A stretch of DNA of 64,000 bases, taken from Acridotheres tristis (lineage: Eukaryota; Chordata; Aves; Passeriformes; Sturnidae). The translations under genes were made by a program, and so were the position numbers. Shown here piece after piece: positions 14,140 through 26,400 of this stretch (positions are counted from its first letter, which is position 1; every line of letters begins with the position of its first letter). The stretch is from contig CM072894.1 of NCBI GenBank assembly GCA_037013685.1, forward strand, positions 7,132,841 to 7,196,840, given 5' to 3'. Under the pieces are notes generated by a model. That model saw nothing but the letters and a program-made list of their open reading frames with translations. It was not told the DNA's origin and did no database searches.

Positions 14140-14350
14140 TGCCTTCCACACCTGATCACGGTGGCAGGAGCCAGGCAGCGCCCAGCCCTTGCAGAGAGCA
14201 CTGCAGGTACCTGACTGCACGTGAACAAGCCCCGGGGAGCACCTGGCACACCGCTCTGCTCTGCTGCAGCCACACTCCAACACGGACTGCATACAGGGCA
14301 GCCAGGGCAAGAGCTGCACACGACTGTCTGCTCATCTCCCCTGCCCGAGA
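14140..14350. other. GC-rich, CpG-enriched pocket within intron 1
   Basis: About 210 bases clearly richer in GC and in CpG than the flanks, with a CACGTG E-box at 14218-14223. Open frames overlap on both strands (133 and 106 codons on minus, 94 and 81 on plus). The minus-strand peptides are cysteine-rich but lack the cysteine spacing of the COL5A2 von Willebrand C domain, so I do not call an exon. A decayed insertion, an enhancer, or an exon of an unknown transcript are all possible. Confidence 0.4.
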
Positions 14351-17276
14351 ACAGAAAACATCCTCCCATTCTGGCTGCCTTTAAACTATTGTTTCTGAGA
14401 GGCTGCAGTCTTTTACACAAAAAATACAAGCTTAATAATGGCATCTCTGGCAACACATGTACTGTTCAGTCATCATTTAGACTTGTAGCAGCTAACTTTT
14501 CATAGAATTAAAGAACTTAATGAGCAGCACAGCATGATCTGTATTTTAGTTTCATGACATTTACCTCATTTGCTATTATCAGCATAAGAATATTCCTTCT
14601 TTTTGTTTAGTTCTAGTTTTCCATTTCAAAATGCTTTGTTAGTAACCAAGTTTTGATTAATTATATGTGCATTTCCCCGGTTTTCAAGAAAAGTCTGACA
14701 TCAATAATATATGTATCAGATGCATCTAATCATTTTCCAGCTCCTACCTTTGCTCCTATGTCCTCCTCCCATAAACCATCTGCAGAGTCACACAAAACAA
14801 CCTAAAGCCACCCACGCCTAATAAATTCTCATTTAGTCAGCATCAGAGCATCAGGCATTCATCATATGCATTGATCCAAAAACACTGAGGGGGACACCGG
14901 TTTTCTGGGTTATCAAGCAGTTTGAACTTTGTTTACCTTCCCACTTTGCAGAAAACAACTCAATTATAAATAAAGTGGAGCTCAGGTATTTTGCTGTAAA
15001 ATCCTTTCCAGGTCATGAGAAGAGAAAAAGCTTAATGATGAGTCCTGGCCTGCTGCATGTTTAGTGTCAGGTTCTGGCAGGTCTGCACTACTCACAATCA
15101 ATCTTCTTCAAACTGAAATCCTGACATATCAGATATTTATTTATGCTATTTATATAAGGGAAAGCTATTAGGTTTACTTTCTGCTTGACATACATCCTCA
15201 CACAGCTGAGCTCAGGATTCCTGAGCCCTCATTCCTGTCCCTGCTCTGGATTTCCTTACTCAGTTCTCCTGCTGCATCCTTGACTTCCCTCAATGTCTGC
15301 CTGTCACTGAGAACCTTGCTCTGGGCTGCATTTCTCATGACCTGCTATGCCAATTTTCAATTGTTTCACCATTACTCTCTCAATATACACTTAGCATAGG
15401 TGACTATTAATGTGCTTGCTGGTTTTTACTCTGTAATTGCACCATTGTTATTAGTTATCCAATCTTACACTCAAATCAAAAGTACAGGTAAAATATGTTT
15501 CAAAAAAATTCTTGGCATTCTATAAGATTCAAAATATTACATTACATGAGTTAGTCATTTAAATGTGGCTATGAGTTACCCTCCAAAAAACAACTGCAGG
15601 TTTGCACTTGACAAAAATAATGCCTGAATATCACTTCAAGTGTAAAGCAGGTATAAAAACCTATTTAAACAATGCAGAAGAAAAACCTCCACAGGCACAC
15701 ATTAATCAATATATTTGGCTTGATTCAGTTGCTTAAATATAGGTACTTTAGCGATATTTTGGATACCAAGGCATGGACAACCTTTAAGTTGGCCTATTAA
15801 ATAAAAATATTACTTTTCTGAGGTGTGCAAAAGTGTGTGTGTGTCCAGCAGGCTGTCACTTGGCTTCACCAGCAGGTTGGGTCACTCTGGTATGTTCAGG
15901 ATTGTAGCTGAGATTGGTTTGCAAGCTTCATGCTACTTTTGAATAACCTACACACAGGGCTGGGAGGGTTTTAATATTTGTAGAATAACCTGTGTTTTGG
16001 TTTGACTCAACTCCAGTTTCAGCTTGCATATGCCTGGCTTTGCAAAAACCTGATGTTTGAATTCAAATACAATATTAGGTAATCTTCCAGTTGCAAAATT
16101 ATTTAAGCCTTAAACCATAATTTGTTTTTTCTTGTATGATGAACATGAAAATCATGTACCAGATATTTATTTTGCATAATTAACATGAACTATTTGCTAT
16201 AAATTTTAATGAAGTTGGAAATATTTTGCTGGTATGCAGTGCCTTCCAGAGAAAAGGCAGAGTATGTTGGCTAATTCTGAAGTCCTTAAAATATTTGATG
16301 CAGCGTGACAAATAATGGAAATAGGGACACAATTTGCACACACCCTGCCTAAAAACTACTAATGCTAATTATTCTCAGATAACTCTTTTGAAATTTATTT
16401 TTTCGTGATGCTTTCTTCTGTTCATTTAATGAATTCAGAAAAGACAGACTTTGTGAAGTTTCCTGTACAATCTCTTCCTAAGATCAGGATCCTTAACTTG
16501 TTTTGAATAAATGCTGTACTAGGCATATTATGTATACATTCCAAAGTATTTCAAATGTACAGATGTGATTTGTGCATGCTACCTTTTTAGTTATGATTAA
16601 TACTCAAGAAAATTACTTCATAAATTTATAATTTAAGGGGATCTTTTTCCATCGTACCATGAAACAGCAATTTGAAGATGACAATTTACATAAAACATTT
16701 TGAAATTTAATTAATTCCATCAAAGGATATTAAATACTTTGAAGTTTCAAAAAAACACCCCCTAGGTTATATAATATTACTTTGTTCCTATATTATAGTT
16801 GAGAAATGTGTAGTATTTGAAAGTATTTGTCCCTTGTTTGTGGTTGTTCAGCTGGAAAGACCTCTTTTATTGTTGTTTTCTAATGAAATGATGTACAACC
16901 ACCACTCGACCTGAAGTAAAAAGGGCAAATAAATTGCTTCTTTCAAAAATTCAGGCCTACATGTCTCCCAATTTAGAACACTGAAATCTTTACCTCTCCA
17001 AAATAGTAGGCCCATTCACCCTGAGATACTGTGAGGACAGCTACTCATCAAGTACATTCCTTCCTCCTTTTTTTTTTTTGGCAGGCCAGCTAGAGGTCAC
17101 TTTGCAGAAATTTGACCTTAGTCTGCACTTAAGTTGGAAAGATAAGTTCAACTTTTTTTTTTAGTTAGATTCTGTTTAACACCTGATTTCTGTAAATTAA
17201 TAGCTGTTATAAAATTTGAAAGCATTTTCAATGTTAGACTGAAAACTATTGCTTTGCTCAGTATACTTGCTACTCC

Positions 17277-17326
<50 letters not shown>
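17277..17326. repeat. AAT trinucleotide microsatellite, about 17 units
   Basis: An uninterrupted ATA/AAT run of 50 bases. It ends about 15 bases before a CR1 3'-end fragment. Confidence 0.95.
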
Positions 17327-17327
<1 letters not shown>

Positions 17328-17340
17328 GTTTTAATGTCAT

Positions 17341-17406
17341 GATGGCAGTTGGACTCCTCAGTCCTGGCAGTTCCCATCTAACACAAGACAGTCTATGATT
17401 CTGTAA
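17341..17406 (+). mobile_element. Short CR1 LINE 3'-end fragment (degenerate)
   Basis: The segment contains GTTGGACTCCTCAG, a degraded GGTCCCTTCCAACC-like stretch, and ends TCTATGATTCTGTAATC, the typical last bases of a CR1 element. It is 5'-truncated to under 70 bases. Orientation is antisense to COL5A2. Confidence 0.55.
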
Positions 17407-20400
17407 TCATTTCACCATTGCTTGCCTAAAGATACACTGTGAGAAGTCATCCAGTTCTGCTTCTGGAAAGAAATTTGTTCCCAGAATTTTACAGGAGTGA
17501 TACTGTATTTTATCTACCTCTCTGGTCATGTCTTAGAAGTGATCAAGAGGACTGCACTTAATTTTGAAGGACAAGAAGTTAAATTTGCTCAGTATATTCT
17601 GCAAATATTTTTTAAGTATTTTAGAGATTTTTTTTTTAACTGAGGTATCTCTTACTTAGAAATACAGCTACATCACATGCCACATTAATAACAGTGGTAT
17701 TGTAAGGACACATTCAACCATCTACCTTCAATCCACTGGAAAATAAAGAAAAATCTGGTTTTTTTCTGAGATGACCCACAAGTATCTGGGGTTTTTTTTC
17801 AGTTTGACTAGAAAGTGATTTACCCCTGCTCTTCACAGCCAGAAGTCTCTGTAACACGCTGCATGTCCTACTTTGTCACCCTGAATAAACTACAGCTCGA
17901 TCCTGACAGAAGACAACAGCTCACCAAAGGCCTGACTCAGTCTGATTTCATCTCATGAGCGATTATCAAATACAAAAAAAATGTCCAGTTCCCGCGTTTT
18001 TGGTGCACCTTTCCTCACGGGAATTCTTTTGTAAGGACATTCCATCCTCTGGCGTGGTTGTTTCAATTGAAAAAATGGCTTCTGGATACATCAAAGGTGC
18101 TGAAGTTGACTCTAGGTGGAAACCCCCATTTTCATACACATACACACTCCCTAGGTGAGTTTTTAAACTCTCTAGGTGTTTTTGAACAGATTTTACTCTC
18201 AAATACTACACAGTAACCTTAGTTTATTTTTTCTGCTCTATAAATTTTGTCATTAGTCCCCTCCATAACTAAAAGAAATATGATTTCTCCACATTAAACC
18301 TTTGTCACATGAAAAGAGGATCAACTGCTACACCCAGTTACTTACACTACTTTTATCATAACCAAAGAGCCCTTACAATGGGATAACATGGCTTTTGTTG
18401 TGGTTGTTTTAATTAAACATTTATGTTGACTTTCCAGAAATAAAAACCAGAACCATCAGTGTTTTTTCCATGCACTGGAGTGACAAACGTGCTTACAGTC
18501 AGAAATGTTTCCTAATGAAGAGCTATGCTTTTAACTCATTTATAAACATAGAGAAAGTAATCTTTTTTAAAGGGCCTCACCACCCACAGGAGAGATACTT
18601 GTTAACACAGTACAAGGGTTTCATCTCAGGTAACTCAGAAAGTTATACCTGGATCACTGGAAAAGAAACAGCTGCACTGCAATACATGAAAAGGCAATTA
18701 TGAAAATCGATGTGATGCCAAGTTACTAAGCATTATCAAATAAGGGTCTTCTCCTGCCAACTATAGGAGAGAGCTTTAATCCATAGCTATAAAAATAAAC
18801 ACCCCAGCTCACAAAGATTAACAGTGTTTCCTGCCTTTCTGCACTGGCTACAAAATATTTTGATTGCACTTCTATCAGGATCTAATGGAAGTGTAGAAAA
18901 TGCTTGTCAGAATGGAATTTTAGAAAGCTGATGTCAGTGTCATATTTCATATTGCCATTTTCCCAAACTATCAGCTGGGGGGAAAAAACGAGGTGAGTTA
19001 TTTAGAGAAACAAAGAAATATCTCATCCCATTACAATTATTCAATAAGTACAAAAGCGGGTCATACCATTAATTCTTTTTTTAATGTATGTTTTCTTGAT
19101 TATTTTTGTTCTAGGCATATTACTAACCAATACACAATATTAAACAATAACTTACATTCAACCATATTGCTTATTAAGTTCTGGGACAATTCCAGAGAGC
19201 ACTAAGCAACACGAAAACTGAAGATCTTTAAAAAAACAGAAAATCCCTAAGTTTTAATTGAAATCTGTGCTGATTTAGCACAAGGCTGAAAGGTGTTCTT
19301 TCCTTTCCTCCCAGTTCTCACCAACAATCCAGTGCTGCTGTGTGATGCTGCAAAAAAAAGGAACCAGTGAAACAACAAATATCTCCTCGCAGCATGGGAC
19401 TCAACTCTTCCCCCACTTGAGTTTTCACAGCTTGTGAATTCTTTGCTCCATGTCCATTTTTCTTGTTTACATAGTTTTTGAATCAAGTCAGCAGTACTGG
19501 AAACACCCATGGGTAGTGCTCTAGCAAGGACAGAAATCTCCTGCTCTAGGGGCAGCAGTTCCAGATGCTGTAGAAGAGAAAAGGGTTGCTTACCTCATTG
19601 TATTGAGGACTACTTACACAGGGACATCAGTTAATAAATTCTCCTATGGCAAAAAAAGCCAGACTTCTCAGTGCATTTTTGTCTAGTAATTCAATTTGCA
19701 GAATAAAGCTTAATTTTTTCTAAACAAGTTAAATTTGTTTTATACTGTTTTCTCCCCCTTTTTTGGAAACACAGTTTGACTGGATGAGAAAGAAATTTTA
19801 AAGCATAAGTTCTTCCTAAACATTTCCATAAAAACCGGGGGGAAACAAGAAATAATATCTCACTATGTCAACATTCACAATGTCTTGCTTTTCTTTTTAA
19901 GTGATGCACTCTAATATTCATTCATCAACATAGTAAATGTTTTTCTTACTTTTGCCCCACATATGCATACACAGATTTGTTTACACACACTTCAGCATTT
20001 GTCCCAGTCTATTAAGAAGAGCTCTGTAGCAATCAGGAGATTTCTATACTTCCAGGAGATTACATGAGCTCAAAAACTTCAAATGTTCACTTCGCTGGAT
20101 ATTAATCTTATCAGTTGCTTTTCTTCCTGACTTAACATACAGAAAAGATAAACATGGACATAATTTGCCTAATTTTATTCATTTCAGTGGACCACAAGCT
20201 TGATGATATCCCAATGCTTTATTTAAATAAGAAAACATTTCAGTCAGGAGGAGACAAACAAGCCTCCTACAGTTACATTTAGGTAGTACTATCAGTAGTT
20301 TTACTAATATCACAGAATCTAAGCCAACACTACCCAGCTCCTGAAAGACCAGGCAAAAAAGATCTGCTCCTCTTTCAAGACATTTATATTTGTATCAGTG

Positions 20401-23400
20401 AAAATACTGAATTACCTACTCCTGAATGGGAATTAACACACTGAAACCTGTCTGTTTCATTCCCCATAGTCCTCATTGCTGATGCAAATTTCATAGGGCT
20501 CTAAATTCAGCTGTTTTCCTGTGCAACATCACACGATACCTGAAATGGCATCCATTGATCACTCAATACGAGGCCAAACCAGGGCCCAGCTTCTCACCCA
20601 GGAGGGAAGAAAAGTTATTTTCCATGTTCTCCAATTAGGACAAAGAACTGAGAATCTCAGTAACAACATCACAACAACGGAATGAGGCCCTAATCCAAGC
20701 CTTAATTCAGGCTTTTCAGGGCTGTGTTGGATAAGAAGCCAAAAAAAAAAAAAAAGCAAACAACAACTTGTTACATTTTCAGTTGTTTTTCCAGTTTAGA
20801 AGTGTGTGTGTGTTGTGGGAGTTTCTCCTAACCCCAAATTACAGCCTGGAGGTTAGGAAATATTTCCAAATTTATGCATGTCCTTTACATGCAAGGTAAG
20901 CTTAGTAAGGATAAGAATTTCATTGCATGACTGCTAAGTATGATTAACATTAGCTATACACATCACAACGAACACCACAATAGGAACTAATCAGTCTTTA
21001 ATACATTACAAGTTTACAGACAATGGGGTAAAGCAGAACATGTGGCACACCTGGTCTCTGGATAATCTTGCAGACCTTTAGCTTGTGTAAATTATTTCCC
21101 TGAAGTAACAGTAGCACTGTCATTTACACCAGATGAAGACCTATTCCAAGATCTGCCTCTTCCAAACAGAAATGTCAGGAGAGTAAATCAAATTATCTGA
21201 CTTGACAGTACATTTTTTCATGCATTAGTAACCTAAGTATGAAATTGCAATCAAAGGAAAAGTATACTGCAAAATTATTTGGTGTTGAAAACCAACCCCA
21301 GAGAAATCCCCTGCAGATGTGACCTTGGTTCAGCACTGCTCAGCCAGAAACATCCTGGGTGGGACTTGGCTGCCAACACAGCACCTCAAAAACCAGGAAA
21401 CTCAGATTGGTGCTGAGTTTTCTTTGGGGGATAAGGGGGTTGGGTTTTTAGTGTGGGATTCGGGGTTTGGGGTTTTTTGAGGCAATCAGGTCAGGAGACA
21501 ACTGCTGTCCAGTGGAAGCATCTTGTTCCAATCTCCCTGACTAATGTGTACTGAGGATCCCATTTGTATGTCTCCATCTACCCAAGCATGGCAGTAGCCA
21601 ACAATCCTGGGGTTTAGTGCCAAGAATAATGTTACTGTCTTTTCTCTCACCCAAGTCAAAAGAACACTCATCTAGAAAGAACCATGGAGTCAGAACCAGG
21701 ACTGAACTTTGATATCACACCAGCCTCTCCCCAAAATTAATAATCTACCATTCATGCCAAATTATAACTTTATGTTACCACAATTCAGCTATGGCCTTTG
21801 ACAGAAGTTTAATTGCTGGAAAATTTCTATCAAACAACAGTATGGCTAAGCATATAAATTCTAAACAAATTTTTCTAGAGAAACCAAGACAATCTTAAAC
21901 TGAAAGTTTAAGATCATTAAAGTTAAACACAGTCTATTCCCTTGTCCACTGGAGAAATGAATGAAAGCAGACCCCTCTATTAACTGGGTTTTTAATCACA
22001 GTTATGCTCGGATAAGATTTTGCACTCGAAATCTGAGATTTGTAGCACACAATGAAATGTCTCCAGCATGCATCAATGACCTTTTGCAACTGAGTTCTGG
22101 TATAGAAACAGGACTTTTCAAATGTCCCAGCGTGTTCAGTTCTAGGGGTTTGGTCCAGATCCAAAACTCTGGGCTTGTTTAATAAGGAGATTCCAGGCAG
22201 TCCACAGCTGACCCTGGGCAGCCACACTGGAGCTCCAGTTTGCTGACGTGGACGAGCTCTGTGCTGGGGACTGAGTAGGTCCAGATGCTCCTTCTCTCTT
22301 CAGAAAGGAAATTATAGTCTGTAGAAGAGGAGCTTGGCACAGCCAGCTTTCCAAACTAGGAAATTTCATGGTATGTTGGAATATATTAACATGTACGTTT
22401 TTAACTCCAACAGAGACATAGCTTGTCTCTGGAACAAATGTTTGATAGGAGCAGAGTTACAGGGCTAAAGGAGTGCAAGGAGCTGGATGATTTCATAGCC
22501 CTAAGCTAAGGCAGTTGGCAAATGTGGGTATGGTTTATTGCTTTTTTGCCTTTTTTGTTATGAATTGTATGGATAATTGATGGCAGGTTGCCTAGAGCCT
22601 GGGATAGGCCTCCTACATGAAAGCTGAAGTAAATGGTGGCTTGCCCTTATTTCACTGGTTCTGTGTCAAATTCAGGAATTACAAAGATTGGCTTGGCATT
22701 TAAAGGTACCAGCCTAAAAGAAGGAGCAGGCTCATCACACACAGTGGTAGCCTGGATGTCACCTCAGGATCAGTAACTGCCAGTGGTCTCACCATTCACA
22801 TGAGGTCCAACCTCTTCTGATGAAAAAGAGAAATTTCCAAGCAATTTTCCAAAGACCACTGGTTACCAAGCCCTGAATTTACACTACATACTGCAGATGA
22901 AAGGAAAAACAAATAAACCATGTAATTTTTCTTGTACAAATAAACCTGTAAATATCACATTCAAATAAAGTGTTTATCATCTCATTATATACAAAATCTG
23001 TGCAGGTGGATCTCCCTCAAACTCTTTCAGTGAACAGTATTTTCACTACATGTAAAATATCTAAGGTTGGTAGTTCAGTGCCAAGCATATCAGAATCAAA
23101 TTTCCACTTCACAATCACCTTGGTTGTGAAAATAAAATTTCACTGTTCAAAATCTTAACTTGAAATTAATCACTTTTCTTACTTTCATGCTCATCTATAA
23201 AGGCAAACAATACAAATGGACATGTTTATTCTGTTTTTCCAATGTAGGAATCTACTCAGAATCATAATTAGGATCAGCACTCAAGCACACAACAAAACAA
23301 TCAAGGTTTTCTGTTTGTTTCACTAATGGGAATTGATACGTATTAAAGAAACTAGTTCTCTCTTCTTATCCTCGAAGTAATTCATTGACAACAAAAATAA

Positions 23401-26400
23401 ATTTGGAGTGAATGATACAGATTATGTGTTTCTTTCATGGCACAAAATTGAGGGAAGGCACAGCATAGGGCATAACTAACCATGCATTTCCCATAACTGC
23501 TATGTAATTTCAACTTAACTGCACTGTAAGCTCTATAAAGTCCCTCCATTAAATAAATTTTCTGTGCACACCTCATCACTGTGGCTGGATTTATGTAATT
23601 AAGAAGTAATTAAGTTTGAGGTCAATATAGGAAAAGGCCCCATTCATCACTGGCAAGCTGTCTCTGAAAAGAATACACTCCAAGGAGCCCAGTGATAAAG
23701 GCACAGAGACAGAAGAGCCAACTGGTAAGGAACAAAACCTGTGACTGCTTTATTCAGAACATAATTACCCTTGAAAATCCCTCAAGGGCAATAAATTAAA
23801 TCCCAGATGCACACCTGGTAATAAACACTGAAAACACAGAATAGCATTGATGTCAATCATCCACCTGGATACAGAAGCATCTTCTTTCAAACAGGACAGC
23901 ACACAAAAATCTGTAACAATCTTTTGCAAAACTTCCTCCTGCAACTGAGCTACACAATTGAATATTCCTGCCATTTTACTGTCAAGCCTGAGAGACTGGG
24001 AGAGCTTATAATACTGCCTCAGAAGTGCACTGCACAGGACACAGGCTATGCTTCACATGGGCTCCAGAACTGGCTTTATAAATGTACTCCCTTTCAATCA
24101 GGCCTCAAGCACCTGATATCCTGGTACCTTCTTCCCTAATAGAAACTTCTTGTGAAAGTAGTAACGCCTTAAAATGAGTGGGAAACTTTCCTGCACAACA
24201 ACTGATTAATTTCAGGTAATTGCTGAACTATTCACATGTTAGGAAAACAGAGAATTCAAATGCCCAATGACTCAGAGAATATTCCTTAATCAGAAATGCA
24301 AAGTTGGCTTGGATCAAAAAGAGTTCCAATATAAGTTTTAGGGTTTTTCTGCTCTCTGTTCTGTTTATATACTCCTATGCAGACTGCATATCATATAGAC
24401 CAGCCTGTTCAAGGCACCACCAAATTTTTCCTCTTTATTAGAAAAGGAATATTCATGCCCTGACCAAACAGTCTACATTAGGGTCCACCTACTCCCATTT
24501 TCTTCTGCAGGAAGTTTCTCTGAGTAAATATGATCTAAAGTTCTGGTGCAACACATGCCATGAGCTTTTGGCACATATGACACGCCAGAAATTTCACAGG
24601 CTACAAAAACCTGAATTTTGTAAGCATGTCAGACTCTTCCTCACGGGCCTCTGAGTGTGCTAACACAGGTACTGCAAAACTCATTATGCATTTAGTTGGA
24701 CTGAAAGGAGAACATTACCCTTCAGGCACTTTGCATTAAGACAATCTCATTTCCAAAACCAGAGCTGTCTGGTTGCAGGCTCCTACAAGTTTCCCACAGG
24801 ATGGGAATTTAAAAACAAACAAGCAAAGCAAAACAACCAACAACAAGTAGTGTAAGCTAGAACAGAAAAAAAAAAAAAAAAAAGGTATTTTTTCTAAGAA
24901 ATACTTTGTGTTCTTTAGTAGTACATCTATCATTAGGGATAATAGTTAGATCTGCAATTTCTCACAGCCTCAAATCTGCTACTGGGCTACAAAAATGTAT
25001 AGCAGAGAACGGCACACGCCTACAACACCCGCAGGGAGAGGGGCTATGTTTTGTTCATTAAGACTTGAAAGAAACATTTTAGATGCCTGAAGATATTGTG
25101 CTGCATTGCACAAAAATATAATTGCTGCAACTGCCTCTGTAATAACCTACAAGTTACACAAAAGATGTTTTTCTTTTTCATATCTGTATTCCTGAAACAT
25201 TGTAATTCTACTCCTAATCAAACTGAAGATAAGTTTTGCAGTGTGACAGAGGCTACTGTCAGCCAGAACCACCTGCAATTTTTATTTAACTTGCCATGCT
25301 TATCCTATACCATTCGTTGATGTCTTCTCAGAGCAAGGCAAGCAGCACAAGAAGCATTGCTTTAACAAGGGGCAAGAGAAGCTTCTTCTGCATTAGCTCT
25401 GAAATCCCTTGTCAAATCTTCATCTTCCTTACACTAAATAACTCCAGGAGGAAGGAGGAAAAAAACAAAACAACTATGCCCATCCCCCTCAAAAATCTAA
25501 CCAACTTATACCCCCTGCATCCCCGTGAAAAAATCCTGCCAATGAGACAAATACTAAAAGAATCAAGCCTAAGCAAGATCTAGCCTCAAACTTTACAGTT
25601 TGTTAGATATCAAAAGAGGTCATAATAATTAGCTATTTGTCTTGCCTGATTCTGACAAAATGTACTAAAGCTCACTCTGCCATTTCAATAAATAGTTATA
25701 ATTCAAGACAAAAGCAAAAGCCAGAGGATCAGAGTGCTGGTATTTACATTTCATTGTGAGCTGCATTCCATTGTATAAACAAGTTACTTAGAATTCTCTA
25801 AGTCTTGCAGACTTCAAGGAGGAATTTCAGTCTTTCAGCCTCCAGAAGGGATGAGATTTAAGGGGGAAAATAAAAGAAAAAAAAGAGAGAGAAAGTACAT
25901 GCACACTAGAATAAGACTTATTTAGCTATCTCATGAAGAAATAAAATCCATTTTGGGGTAAAAAAAAATTGTGATTGTTTAGTTTTGGTGACCAGAAGTT
26001 AAAGGTGGTTAGCTTTTCTAATGAAAGCTAACTTTAATAGAAATGTATCCTTTTGCTAAAGCAGCCCCAGATTAGTGCTTTCAAAGTAAACAACTGAAAG
26101 TCAGGAGATGAACCACTCCATTAATCCTAGCCAGATTCAGATTTATATGATTACCCTGGGAGATAACAGGCCATTAAAGCCATACCTTTTTTTCTTCTGT
26201 GAGGGTGGAAACAAAAGGACAAATGGGTAAAGGTCTTTAAATATGGGCTCAGCACAGCCTACACCTCTCCTGTAATACCCTCCAGTAAGTGCTGCACAGT
26301 GTCTCCCAGCTGTGTCCAAGTGCAAAGCCCAGAGGGCATTATTTGATGAAGCTACACATTTCCAGAAGCTATACTCCTGCATCCTGAGAGCATCCCAGCT

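Larger units (their letters stand above)
2153..17276. other. Intronic sequence with simple repeats and two GC-rich pockets
   Basis: Mostly AT-rich sequence without a recognisable gene or interspersed repeat. Visible items are AT-rich microsatellites (listed separately), a GC-richer pocket at about 6290-6530, another at about 14140-14350, a perfect 9-bp hairpin at 8389-8409 and a short poly-T near 17070. The longest plus-strand frame outside the pockets (135 codons, 8715-9122) matches nothing I know and has AT-rich, random-looking composition. Confidence 0.6.

Noticed and set aside
13999..14456. Cysteine-rich minus-strand frames as a candidate COL5A2 exon 2
   Set aside because: The cysteine spacing and flanking residues do not fit the CQICVC and GECCPVC pattern of the COL5A2 von Willebrand C domain.
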